Source of the DNA: Neobacillus drentensis NBRC 102427
GTDB lineage: Bacteria; Bacillota; Bacilli; Bacillales; Cytobacillaceae
NCBI RefSeq assembly: GCF_001591445.1
Contig: NZ_BCUX01000026.1
Span: 23,566 to 87,565, forward strand
DNA: 64,000 bases
Reading direction: 5' to 3'
Shown here piece by piece: positions 48,421 through 57,145 of this stretch. Position 1 is the first letter of the stretch. The number at the start of each line of letters is the position of its first letter. A model generated the notes under the pieces. That model made no database searches. It worked only from the letters and a program-made list of their open reading frames with translations, and was not told where the DNA came from. The translations under genes and the position numbers were made by a program.

Positions 48421-48451
48421 AAAGGACATCGCGTAAAACGATGTCCTTTTT
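48421..48451 (+). terminator. Terminator after the NlpC/P60 gene
   Basis: AAAGGACATCG and CGATGTCCTTT form a perfect 11-bp stem with a 7-nt loop and T run. Confidence 0.88.
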
Positions 48452-48546
48452 ACCTGCTTAATAAATTTTCTTCTTGTCCACCGTACTATTTATGATAGAA
48501 ACTGATTAAAGATGTAAAAATGAGTTCATCTTTGGGAGTGGCTGAT

Positions 48547-49431
48547 ATGTATATAGACGGCGTTTTTTCTGGAGGAGGAATAAAAGGGTTTGCGTTGATT
48601 GGAGCCTACGAAGAAATAGAAAACAAAGGGTTACGGTTTGCAAGGGTGGCAGGTACGAGTGCAGGATCAATTGTTGCTGCCTTAATTGCTGCCGGCTACA
48701 CAAGTAAAGAAATTTACCAGCTGCTTGACGAGTTAGATCTTTCAAAACTCCTGGATGCCCGCAAAACACTTATTCCTTTCCCATTTGCAAAATGGCTGTT
48801 TGTCTATTGGAAGCTGGGACTTTATAAAGGCAATGAGCTAGAAAAATGGATTTGTGAGAAACTTGAGGCCAAAGGATTAAGAACCTTCGCAGATTTGCCT
48901 CCACAATCACTGCGAGTTATAGGATCAGACCTTTCGAATGGGCAAATGATCGTTTTTCCTGATGACTTACAAAAGTATGGGATTTCACCTGATTCCTTCC
49001 CAATTGCCAAAGCAATTAGAATCAGCTGCAGTATCCCTTATTTCTTTGAACCAGTGAAAATGCGTTCGATGGACGGCATAAATGTTTTAGTGGATGGTGG
49101 AGTACTAAGCAATTTTCCTATGTGGCTTTTTGACAAAGAAAATGTACAAAAAATAAGACCTGTTCTGGGTATTAAATTAACTTCGAGTGAATATGAGCAT
49201 GAAAAACATAAAATAAAAAACGCCATTCAACTATTTGGAGCTCTTTTCGAAACGATGAAGGATGCCCACGATTCTCGATATATTTCCAAAAAACACGTGA
49301 AGAATATCATTTTTATCCCTACCGAGGGTGTTTTATCCATGGAATTTCATTTAACTGAGGAAAGCAAACGAGAACTATACGATAGAGGAAAAGAGAAAGC
49401 AAAACAATTTTTGAAAACATGGGGATATTAA
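48547..49431 (+). CDS. yqhO: Patatin-like phospholipase YqhO
   Basis: 294 residues from ATG 48547. Ser-Asp dyad motifs: GGGIKGFALIGA (oxyanion hole), GTSAGSIVAALIAAGY (nucleophile Ser) and VDGGVLSNFP (Asp). It should hydrolyse membrane lipid acyl chains. No signal peptide, so cytoplasmic. Position and motifs fit yqhO. Confidence 0.88.
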   Translation: MYIDGVFSGGGIKGFALIGAYEEIENKGLRFARVAGTSAGSIVAALIAAGYTSKEIYQLLDELDLSKLLDARKTLIPFPFAKWLFVYWKLGLYKGNELEKWICEKLEAKGLRTFADLPPQSLRVIGSDLSNGQMIVFPDDLQKYGISPDSFPIAKAIRISCSIPYFFEPVKMRSMDGINVLVDGGVLSNFPMWLFDKENVQKIRPVLGIKLTSSEYEHEKHKIKNAIQLFGALFETMKDAHDSRYISKKHVKNIIFIPTEGVLSMEFHLTEESKRELYDRGKEKAKQFLKTWGY

Positions 49432-49460
49432 TCCGTTAGCCACATATAAAAGTTTACATG

Positions 49461-49496
49461 AAAAAATCGAGCGCCTATAAAGACGCTCGATTTTTC
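49461..49496. terminator. Bidirectional terminator between yqhO and yqhP
   Basis: AATCGAGCG pairs with CGCTCGATT, A and T runs on the flanks. It also contains the last codons of yqhP. Confidence 0.8.
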
Positions 49497-49870
49497 TTTT
49501 TACCCTTTTTGCCGTCGATAACGGTTAAGTGAGCAGGAGATTTCTTTTTTGTCTTGTTGCTTTTCTTTAATGATGCAAGAGTCCCAAGAGTGGAGGTCTT
49601 TACAGTTGATTCTCCACCCTTTTGCTGTAATCGTTTTTTTGATTTTTTGGCGGCCTTAAGAAATGCACGCTGCTCTTTTTTCTGAGGGCTTGATTTGGAA
49701 AACTTTCTCACTACGAGATAAACAGCTAAAACAATCAATGCGATGACAGCTATTCTCTGAATGAAACCGGCAGGATTAGCTGTAAATGTACCAACAAGGC
49801 CAAGTAAAGCAAGAATGATAAGTCCCCCAACAACAACATTAACAAATGTCCGATTTTTCAAGAAAGCCAC
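49475..49870 (-). CDS. yqhP: YqhP small membrane protein
   Basis: 131 residues: two hydrophobic segments (FVNVVVGGLIILALLGLVGTF and RIAVIALIVLAVYLVVR) and a long Lys-rich tail (KKSKKRLQQKGG, KKGKKKNRASL). The basic tail may sit on lipids or RNA inside the cell. Convergent with yqhO and in front of yqhQ, as in B. subtilis. Unknown role. Confidence 0.8.
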   Translation of the reverse strand: MAFLKNRTFVNVVVGGLIILALLGLVGTFTANPAGFIQRIAVIALIVLAVYLVVRKFSKSSPQKKEQRAFLKAAKKSKKRLQQKGGESTVKTSTLGTLASLKKSNKTKKKSPAHLTVIDGKKGKKKNRASL

Positions 49871-49927
49871 CTCCCTAAGAGCATCTTAAGCATTTTTTAA
49901 ATCTTTTAAACACTTTAATACAAAAAT

Positions 49928-50872
49928 TTAGACAATTTCTTCACTTTTAACAGAGTACTCAGATTCTTTCTCTCTTCTTAATAATTCGTTAAAAGAAAGG
50001 ATTGCCACTTCTACTTGATCATTTTGTGGTTCCTTTGTTGTTAATAGTTGAAGCCAAAGCCCCGGAAGACCTAAATACTTCAACACTGGAACATCTCTTA
50101 GTTTGTTTGTTACCTGCAAAACTTCAAACGCTATTCCCAGCACAACAGGTATAAGGAGAAGCCGGTCAACAATCCGTAACCAAAGTGGGGATGTGGGAAC
50201 CAGCATATAAACAAAAACACCAACAACGACTGTAAAAAGGATGAAACTACTTCCACAGCGGTAATGAAGACGGGAATGAGCCTGCACATTTTCAACTGTT
50301 AACTCGACTCCAGCTTCAAAAGTATTAATTACTTTATGTTCAGCTCCGTGATATTGAAACACTCTTTTTATCAATGGAGTAAGTGAGACAAAATAAATAT
50401 AGGTTATTAATAAGATAAGTTTAAAAAAGCCTTCCACTAACACTTGCGCGAAATCAGAAGGAAAAATTGGTTTTGTCAGAACTGCAAGGAACACAGGAAT
50501 CAGCGTAAAAGCAAATTTTCCAAATAAAAATGAAATAACACCAATTGCTGCCACACCAAGATACATGGTCAATTTAGAGACTTCTTTTTCTTTTATGATT
50601 TCATCTTCTTTTGGATCGATATCAAATCTCTCCGTTGAGAAGTTTAAATGTTTTGATCCATTTGCACTCGACTCAATAATAGCGATAATCCCCCGAAGAA
50701 AAGGGATTTTTTTTAGAATTGTAAAATAAGGATTTGCCTTCCGAGGCAAATGAAAATATTCAACAGATTGATCCTTTCTGCGTACCGCGGTAACATAATG
50801 ATGCTTTCCGCCAAACATAACTCCTTCGACAACCGCCTGGCCGCCATAAACGGGTTTTTGAGAATTGGACAT
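49928..50872 (-). CDS. yqhQ: YqhQ, DUF1385 family membrane protein
   Basis: 314 residues. Opening KPVYGGQAVVEGVMFGGKHH and AVRRKDQSVEYF is the DUF1385 signature; about five membrane segments follow, with FQYHGAEHKVINTFE (His/Glu-rich, probable metal or heme site) and the conserved HYRCGSSFILFT. Function is not established. Confidence 0.87.
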   Translation of the reverse strand: MSNSQKPVYGGQAVVEGVMFGGKHHYVTAVRRKDQSVEYFHLPRKANPYFTILKKIPFLRGIIAIIESSANGSKHLNFSTERFDIDPKEDEIIKEKEVSKLTMYLGVAAIGVISFLFGKFAFTLIPVFLAVLTKPIFPSDFAQVLVEGFFKLILLITYIYFVSLTPLIKRVFQYHGAEHKVINTFEAGVELTVENVQAHSRLHYRCGSSFILFTVVVGVFVYMLVPTSPLWLRIVDRLLLIPVVLGIAFEVLQVTNKLRDVPVLKYLGLPGLWLQLLTTKEPQNDQVEVAILSFNELLRREKESEYSVKSEEIV

Positions 50873-51155
50873 ATACTTTACACCAACCTAATCTATAGTT
50901 GCACACCAGTTGAAAAGAAAAATCTGTATGTACTTAATTCTATTCTACTAGAAAAACGAAAAAACCTCTAGGAATGACATAATATTTCCAATTAAAAAGT
51001 TTTTTTTACCACGTAAGGGATTGAAATCAAGAGGGCATAATAAAAAATGGATTTTATTTTGGCCATAAATATTGCTAACTATGGGGCAGAATAACAAGAA
51101 TATATAGCATTAAAGTTCCTTTCCGAATTACAGAATATAGATGGAGGTTGTTGCT

Positions 51156-51653
51156 ATGATGAAAGAGCATAATCCGGGAAATTATCCTGTACCTATGTCT
51201 TTTCCAGTAATGGTATTTTGGACAGGATTTTTTGGAGGATTGTTTTGGGGATTGATTGGCTGCTTGGCTTCCTACTTAAGTTTTACAGAAATTCGTCCAA
51301 ATGTCATCCTAGAACCATGGGCACTAGGGAATTGGAAGTACGGATGGCTGGGTACACTCATTTCCATCATATTAATTGGAATATGTTCAGTAGTTGCAGC
51401 ATTTATTTACTATGCTGTGCTTAGAAAATTTACTGGGTTTTGGTTTGGTATGGGTTATGGCATTTTATTGTTTTTGGTGGTCTTCTTTGTTTTAAACCCA
51501 CTTTTTCCAGGTATGAAACCAATTTTTGATTTGAACAGGGATACACTCATTACATCTGTTTGTATTTATATCGTATATGGAATCTTTATTGGTTATTCCA
51601 TAAATTATGAGTATCAAAATACTAATGAGCAAGAAAATGAGGAAGCCACCTAA
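51156..51653 (+). CDS. yqhR: YqhR membrane protein
   Basis: 165 residues from ATG 51156 (ATGGAGG upstream). Four membrane segments: VFWTGFFGGLFWGLIGCLA, WLGTLISIILIGICSVVAAF, YGILLFLVVFFVLNPLF and SVCIYIVYGIFIGYS. The PVPMSFPVMVFWTG start is typical of YqhR. Role unknown. B. subtilis has a dehydroquinase gene (yqhS) after yqhR; here pepP follows directly. Confidence 0.85.
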   Translation: MMKEHNPGNYPVPMSFPVMVFWTGFFGGLFWGLIGCLASYLSFTEIRPNVILEPWALGNWKYGWLGTLISIILIGICSVVAAFIYYAVLRKFTGFWFGMGYGILLFLVVFFVLNPLFPGMKPIFDLNRDTLITSVCIYIVYGIFIGYSINYEYQNTNEQENEEAT

Positions 51654-51731
51654 GTTTCGAATAGTCGGATTAGGCAGGTTATGATAAAATTATTTTGTCC
51701 TCATTGGATTTGAAAAGGAGAGTGGAGAGCA

Positions 51732-52793
51732 ATGGAAAAAATAGAAAAATTAAGATCTAATTTTGCAACACTAGGAATTGATGGGATTTTAATCACTAGC
51801 CCATTTAATCGACGCTATATTTCAAACTTTACCGGCACTGCCGGCGCCGTATTAATTAGTGCTGAAAAGGCACTTTTCCTTACAGATTTCCGCTATATTG
51901 AACAAGCAACTAAACAATGCCAAGGTTTTGAAATAATTAAAACTTCAGGAACAATTCCTGAGGAGGTAGCAATACAAGTAAAAAATCTAGGAGTTCAAAA
52001 GCTCGGATTTGAAGAGGATTTTCTATCCTACTCCTCCTTTAAAGTATATGATAAAGAAGTTGAAGCTGAACTTGTTCCGTTTTCGGGTGTTATTGAAAAG
52101 TTACGCTTGATAAAGACAGATGCAGAGATTAAGATATTAAAGGTAGCAGCTGATATCGCTGATGCTGCATTTAAGCATATTTTAGACTTTATTCGTCCAG
52201 GAAAAACCGAACTAGAAGTATCTAATGAATTAGAGTTCTTTATGAGGAGAGCTGGTGCTACTTCCTCATCATTCGATACAATTGTTGCTTCGGGTTATCG
52301 CTCTGCACTTCCACATGGTGTGGCAAGTGACAAGATCATTGAAACAGGGGACATTGTAACAATGGACTATGGCTGTTATTACAATGGATATGTTTCAGAT
52401 ATTACAAGAACAGTTGCTGTCGGAGAACCTGACGCAAAGCTTAGAGAAATTTATGATGTGGTACTTGAAGCCCAATTACGTGGAATGGCTGGGATTAAAC
52501 CAGGTTTAACAGGTAAGCAAGCAGATGCAATTACGCGAGACTACATAACAGAAAAAGGATATGGTGAATACTTCGGTCATTCGACTGGTCATGGGATCGG
52601 CCTTGAAGTACATGAGGGTCCTGGATTATCTAAGAAGTCTGATATCATCTTAGAACCTGGAATGGTGGTAACATGCGAACCAGGTATTTATATCCCTGGT
52701 CTTGGTGGCGTTCGGATTGAAGATGATACATTGATTACGAATGACCTAAATGAAGCACTCACACATTCTACAAAAGAACTAATTATACTGTAA
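51732..52793 (+). CDS. yqhT: Xaa-Pro aminopeptidase YqhT
   Basis: 353 residues. Creatinase-like N-terminal domain, then the pita-bread metallopeptidase with the five metal ligands visible: MDYGCYYNGYVSD (two Asp), HSTGHGIGLEVHEGP (His), TCEPGIYI (Glu) and RIEDDTLI (Glu). It removes N-terminal residues preceding proline. Directly upstream of efp, as common in Firmicutes. Confidence 0.92.
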   Translation: MEKIEKLRSNFATLGIDGILITSPFNRRYISNFTGTAGAVLISAEKALFLTDFRYIEQATKQCQGFEIIKTSGTIPEEVAIQVKNLGVQKLGFEEDFLSYSSFKVYDKEVEAELVPFSGVIEKLRLIKTDAEIKILKVAADIADAAFKHILDFIRPGKTELEVSNELEFFMRRAGATSSSFDTIVASGYRSALPHGVASDKIIETGDIVTMDYGCYYNGYVSDITRTVAVGEPDAKLREIYDVVLEAQLRGMAGIKPGLTGKQADAITRDYITEKGYGEYFGHSTGHGIGLEVHEGPGLSKKSDIILEPGMVVTCEPGIYIPGLGGVRIEDDTLITNDLNEALTHSTKELIIL

Positions 52794-52814
52794 TGATTTT
52801 AGGAGGATTTTATT

Positions 52815-53372
52815 ATGATATCTGTTAATGATTTTAAAACAGGATTAACAATTGAAGTTGATGGCGGGCTATGGCGTGTCCTTGATTTCCAACACGTAAA
52901 GCCTGGTAAGGGAGCAGCTTTTGTTCGTTCCAAGCTTCGTAACCTTCGTAATGGAGCAATTCAAGAAAAAACCTTCCGTGCAGGTGAAAAAGTAGAGAAG
53001 GCTCAAATTGATAACCGTAAAATGCAATATCTTTATGCTAGTGGTGATAATCATGTGTTTATGGATATGGAATCTTACGAGCAAGTAGAACTTCCTGCTT
53101 CAAGCATTGAGTATGAATTAAAGTTCTTGAAAGAAAACATGGAAGTTCAAATTATGATGTTTAATTATGAGACTCTTGGAGTTGAATTGCCAAACAATGT
53201 AATCTTAGAGGTTGCTGAAACAGAACCGGGAATTAAAGGGGATACATCTTCCGGCGGAACGAAGTCAGCTACGCTTGAAACAGGTCTTCATGTTCAGGTT
53301 CCGTTCTTCATCAACCAAGGTGATAAGTTAATCATCAATACTACCGATAGTTCATACGTATCGCGTGCATAA
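52815..53372 (+). CDS. efp: Translation elongation factor P
   Basis: 185 residues, the exact EF-P length. [18 protein letters not shown] and [18 protein letters not shown] (modified loop Lys region) are the N-terminal marks; the C-terminal [17 protein letters not shown] completes it. It relieves ribosome stalling at polyproline. TAGGAGG ends 8 nt before the ATG. 21 bp after yqhT. Confidence 0.95.
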   Translation: MISVNDFKTGLTIEVDGGLWRVLDFQHVKPGKGAAFVRSKLRNLRNGAIQEKTFRAGEKVEKAQIDNRKMQYLYASGDNHVFMDMESYEQVELPASSIEYELKFLKENMEVQIMMFNYETLGVELPNNVILEVAETEPGIKGDTSSGGTKSATLETGLHVQVPFFINQGDKLIINTTDSSYVSRA

Positions 53373-53381
53373 TCAATACCA

Positions 53382-53420
53382 AAAGCCTTAATCCGAATTT
53401 TGTCGGATTAAGGCTTTTTT
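53382..53420 (+). terminator. Terminator after efp
   Basis: AAAGCCTTAATCCGA and TCGGATTAAGGCTTT form a 15-bp perfect stem with T run. Confidence 0.9.
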
Positions 53421-53506
53421 TAACAAAATCTCCATAGTTTCTCCTAAGTTTCTGCACACTTTTTCAATATATTGAGGGTGTAGAAAAAATAAAGGAGAAG
53501 ATAAAA

Positions 53507-54004
53507 ATGAACATGACACATTATATGGGATTACTTGCTGACAATCAGCCTTGGAATTTGTTAATTTTTATGGCCGTACCAGTAATTTGTGCTGAAATCC
53601 TAGCTATTTCGGAAATAGCGATATTATTTACAAGAAAATTAGACGGTGCTTTGAAAAAGTTGAATAAAGTAACAGGCATATTTGCTGGCTTTTATTTTAC
53701 AGGAATATTCATTTTCTTAATGAAAACTGCTTACATCCCACTGACAGTAAACGGAGAGTGGAAGGGCTGGATTGATGTTGTCGCAGTAACCTTCTATTTG
53801 CTAGGAATTATCCCATTCCTTGGCATGGCTCTGCTTGATTTAGGTTTTATTTATAGAAATAAAACAGAAGAAGAAAAGTTAAAAATACATGCGATTTTTG
53901 TTAGTATTTTCCTAGTGGTTGCCCATATTGCAATGATTTTCGGAATGATCGATCCTGCGCTTGGAACAGGTTCCAGTTCTAGCCATGATATGATGAATAT
54001 GTAG
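53507..54004 (+). CDS. Four-helix membrane protein (DUF6803-like)
   Basis: 165 residues with four hydrophobic segments: LLIFMAVPVICAEILAIS, GIFAGFYFTGIFIFLM, VVAVTFYLLGIIPFLGMALL and FVSIFLVVAHIAMIFGMI. It ends in SSSHDMMNM, a His/Met-rich tail that could bind copper or heme, though this is a guess. AAAGGAG precedes the ATG. I recall the DUF6803 family with this opening, at low certainty. It starts the region not seen beside efp in B. subtilis. Confidence 0.6.
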   Translation: MNMTHYMGLLADNQPWNLLIFMAVPVICAEILAISEIAILFTRKLDGALKKLNKVTGIFAGFYFTGIFIFLMKTAYIPLTVNGEWKGWIDVVAVTFYLLGIIPFLGMALLDLGFIYRNKTEEEKLKIHAIFVSIFLVVAHIAMIFGMIDPALGTGSSSSHDMMNM

Positions 54005-54167
54005 TTAAAATCCAACATTTTAGCCTGATGCAGGGAGATTTTAGCCCTATTGTCACTATAACTTACTTAAAACTTCACTAAATAGTAAGAATTAGTTACT
54101 TATTGGCTAATTTCTATTTGCTAAACTGAAGTAGTAGTAAAAAATAAAAGGAAGGGGTGCACAGAAA

Positions 54168-54617
54168 ATGAAGCGAATTACATCTCTCTTGTTCCTTGGC
54201 ATTTTGTTTGCTATTGTGGCCGCTGGCTGCAGTTCGAAACTCAGTGATCAAAGTTGGAAACTTGATAAAAAACATTCGCCACTGCCTGATTTTGTTCTAA
54301 ATACATCAGAAAAAATTCAAGAAACGTATGTTATGGCAGCAACTTATCCAGAAGTTGTAGCTTCTGTCCCATGCTATTGTGGATGTGTTGTCGAAGGACA
54401 TAAGAGCAATTTAGATTGCTTTGTCAAACAAGTTGGCGAAGATAATGCAGTAACAGAATGGGATCAACACGGAATATCTTGCGACACCTGCATTGATATT
54501 GCCAGAGATGCAGTTGAAATGCATCTAAGCGGAAAAAGTACTAATAAAATTTATCAATTAATCACTGGAAAATATGAAGATATTGGGGAACCAACCCCAA
54601 CACCTGAACCGAAGTAA
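54168..54617 (+). CDS. PCYCGC-motif lipoprotein
   Basis: 149 residues. Lipoprotein signal ending AAGCSSK. The conserved VPCYCGCVVEGHKSNLDCF (about 64-82) is the PCYCGC domain; a second Cys pair SCDTCIDIARDAV lies near 105. The family has no proved function but is often near cytochrome and copper genes, so an extracellular metal or redox role is inferred. 10 bp before the cytochrome gene, one operon. Confidence 0.82.
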   Translation: MKRITSLLFLGILFAIVAAGCSSKLSDQSWKLDKKHSPLPDFVLNTSEKIQETYVMAATYPEVVASVPCYCGCVVEGHKSNLDCFVKQVGEDNAVTEWDQHGISCDTCIDIARDAVEMHLSGKSTNKIYQLITGKYEDIGEPTPTPEPK

Positions 54618-54627
54618 GGGGTAACCC

Positions 54628-55281
54628 ATGAAGAAAATACTAATCGGATTTTATATTTTGATTATTATTGGAATTATTATTTGTTTAAGTAATAGCAATA
54701 TATTTGATAGTAAGAAATCAGAAGCTATTGCGGCAGGTGAAAAGATATATAACAAGAATTGTATATTTTGTCACGGCGCTACAGGAAAAGGAGAAGGCTC
54801 AAAAACAGGGACAGCTTTAGGCAGTCAGAATTTTTTAAGTTCCGTCTCCGATAAAGACCTGTATAACTATGTGAAATATGGAAGAGAAGGCACAGTCATG
54901 CCAGCTTACGGTCCAAGAATGTCCGATAAAGATTTAAAAAATCTTGTTGCTTTTATTAGAGATTGGCAGTCAGAAGAAATCGAGCTGGATGCACCAAAAA
55001 CGATTTCAGGCGATCCTGAAAATGGAAAAGCACAATATAATTTATATTGTCTAAACTGTCATGGCGATGCAGGGGCAGGTAAGGACAAAATGGGAACCGC
55101 TCTCTCGAATCCACAATACCTGAAATATACAACTGATAAGCAAATATGGATTGAAACAGCCTACGGTCGTGAAGAAACACGGATGGGTCCTTCGTTAAAG
55201 GGGCTTGAAGGTGCACGGCAGCTCAAAGAAAAGGATATTACTGATATTGTTACCTATATCCGATCTTTGGAGAAGAAATAA
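54628..55281 (+). CDS. Membrane-anchored diheme cytochrome c
   Basis: 217 residues. An N-terminal anchor helix (GFYILIIIGIIICLSNS) and two class I cytochrome c domains: CIFCHGATGKG (about residues 48-52) with Met in TVMPAYGP, and CLNCHGDAGAG (about 141) with Met in EETRMGPSLKG. Both hemes must be attached outside the membrane by a cytochrome c maturation system, which lies 1.4 kb downstream. The electron partner is not visible. Confidence 0.88.
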   Translation: MKKILIGFYILIIIGIIICLSNSNIFDSKKSEAIAAGEKIYNKNCIFCHGATGKGEGSKTGTALGSQNFLSSVSDKDLYNYVKYGREGTVMPAYGPRMSDKDLKNLVAFIRDWQSEEIELDAPKTISGDPENGKAQYNLYCLNCHGDAGAGKDKMGTALSNPQYLKYTTDKQIWIETAYGREETRMGPSLKGLEGARQLKEKDITDIVTYIRSLEKK

Positions 55282-55601
55282 ATTGAATACAACATGAGGG
55301 CCTGAATCTTTCAAGTGGTTCAGGTCTTTTTGTGCATTAATGAAAGGTGGAAATCCAGCTATGTCAAGCACCATAAACACAGTAAAGGAAGGATTTTAAA
55401 ATAAGTTTTTTGACTATTTTTAAATTGTGAACATTCTGTGGTGGTTTTTTGACGAAAACGCAACGATTTTAATCCTTTAACAAAATGTTCAAGAGTGATT
55501 CAACAAATAGGGGCGGATAACGATTATATTTATTTCTAAGAGGACTATAGTGAAAAATAGTACTTACTAGATATAAGTTTTTCAAGTCAAGGAGGATTAA
55601 G
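55282..55601. other. Intergenic region before the second ccm operon part
   Basis: 320 bp. A terminator (CCTGAA.. with ..TTCAGG, 55300-55331) follows the cytochrome gene; an AT-rich promoter region leads to the next gene with AAGGAGG at 55590-55596. TTGTGAAC near 55427 is similar to sites of ResD or Fnr type but not diagnostic. Confidence 0.5.
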
Positions 55602-56654
55602 ATGCTTAAAAATAAGTTGTTGGCATTATTCGTAATCGTATCATTTTTAACGAATTTCATCATCCCAAAGGCTAGTGCTGAAACAGTCTTTCAGGCAGAA
55701 AAATTTCCTTTTAAGGAAATGCAAGTTCAAGTAATGCCAGAGTTTGATTATCCAGAAGGTTGGTCGCGAGAAACCCCTTCCTTACTAGTTGGTCAATATG
55801 GAACGATTACCAATAAAAGTGGTCAAGATTATGATGGAAAGATTGAAATTCCTGTACCAGCATCGGAAAAAGGCTTTGAGGCCTTCTTGGTAGCAGAATT
55901 CCCAGAAAAAAATAAGCCTGAAGTTCAGCGCCCATATGATGTTGATAAAGAAAACGGGATCATAACCTGGAAGCCAGCTAAGGCGATTAAGAATAATGAA
56001 ACCTACGAATTTGTCATTGAGTACTATACTAAGTCAATTGACGTAAAGGACAACAAGGCTCTTACATATGAACTTAAAAATAAAGCTGACATCGGGCTTT
56101 TAGATGTTATCTTCTATGCCCCAATGGATGCTAAAGAAATAAAAATTGAGCCAAAAGCAGAAAACAATTCGAAGAATGAATACGGAGAAGAGCTCTATTA
56201 CTACCAATACAAAAATGTAAAGGCAGATGCAGGCTTAAAGTACTCTTTCTCATATAAAAAAGATGGCACGGAATCAACAATGGAAGCTATTAATAAAAAG
56301 CAGCCGCCAAATGATGAAAATCATAGTGGTGTAAGTGCAACAGACCAAGTTGTTAAAAACGGAGCAGCCACCAAATCTACAAAGCAGCCAATTATCGGAC
56401 TGGGTGGTGCGTCGATCATCGGAATAGCGATTATCATTGCCGGACTATTTGTCTTCCTAGGTTTAAAAGGGAATACTCAATCATCAGCTAAGAGCACAAA
56501 ACAAAATAAAAAACAACCAAAGAAAACAACTTCAACGGTTAAAAAAGACAGCAAAGTAGCAAATTCTGATGAGAAGAAGGAGCTGCGGAAAAAACTATTA
56601 ACTGGAAAGATAGACCAAGAAATGTACGATGAAGAAATGAAAAAATTAATCTAA
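55602..56654 (+). CDS. Exported single-helix protein with SHOCT-like tail
   Basis: 350 residues. Signal peptide (LLALFVIVSFLTNFIIPKASA), a beta-rich extracellular domain (about 30-215), a membrane helix (IIGLGGASIIGIAIIIAGLFVFLGL, about 262-286) and a Lys-rich cytoplasmic tail ending ELRKKLLTGKIDQEMYDEEM, like the short SHOCT helix pair. A protein of the same plan is encoded at 60020-61009. Its place at the head of the ccm genes suggests a helper of heme attachment, but no family with known function was recognised. Confidence 0.6.
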   Translation: MLKNKLLALFVIVSFLTNFIIPKASAETVFQAEKFPFKEMQVQVMPEFDYPEGWSRETPSLLVGQYGTITNKSGQDYDGKIEIPVPASEKGFEAFLVAEFPEKNKPEVQRPYDVDKENGIITWKPAKAIKNNETYEFVIEYYTKSIDVKDNKALTYELKNKADIGLLDVIFYAPMDAKEIKIEPKAENNSKNEYGEELYYYQYKNVKADAGLKYSFSYKKDGTESTMEAINKKQPPNDENHSGVSATDQVVKNGAATKSTKQPIIGLGGASIIGIAIIIAGLFVFLGLKGNTQSSAKSTKQNKKQPKKTTSTVKKDSKVANSDEKKELRKKLLTGKIDQEMYDEEMKKLI

Positions 56655-56667
56655 TGAGGTGAGAAGA

Positions 56668-57120
56668 ATGAAAAAAAATACGATTATCATGCTTGGCGGG
56701 TTTATTATTGCAGGAGCTATTGTTTTCCTTCTGATGGCAGCAACGCCGGGGTCAAGTGGTGTAGAGTTAACTTTGAAAGAGCTTATCGCAACACAGAATC
56801 AGCATAAGGATGATTTTGTTACTGTAGAGGGATTATTAATTGAAGATTCAATCAAATGGAATCCAGACAAAATTGAATTGAAATTTGATGTAAAAGATAA
56901 CGACGGTAATCTAATGCATGTTATTCATCATGGTACCAAGCCAGATAACTTTGCAGAAGGTGTGATAACTATTCTCCAAGGGGCTCCAACCGAAAAGGAT
57001 ACCTTTGTGGCTGAAACAGTTAAAACAAGATGTCCATCTAAATATGAAGGAAAAGATATCAAAGAGTATGATCCTGCGACACATAAAGATAAGTTAAATA
57101 AAACACCGCAAGAAAAATAA
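56668..57120 (+). CDS. ccmE: Heme chaperone CcmE, CXXXY type
   Basis: 150 residues from ATG 56668 (GAGGTGAGAAG upstream). One N-terminal helix (TIIMLGGFIIAGAIVFLLM) then the OB-fold with DFVTVEGLLIEDSIKW and LMHVIHHGTKPDNFAEG. The heme-binding site is RCPSKYEG with Cys122 and Tyr126 in place of the usual HxxxY; such CXXXY chaperones are known in archaea, Desulfovibrio and some others. It receives heme from CcmABCD and passes it to CcmF/H. Confidence 0.88.
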   Translation: MKKNTIIMLGGFIIAGAIVFLLMAATPGSSGVELTLKELIATQNQHKDDFVTVEGLLIEDSIKWNPDKIELKFDVKDNDGNLMHVIHHGTKPDNFAEGVITILQGAPTEKDTFVAETVKTRCPSKYEGKDIKEYDPATHKDKLNKTPQEK

Positions 57121-57145
57121 CAGGCTAACTTAAGAAGGTGACGAA

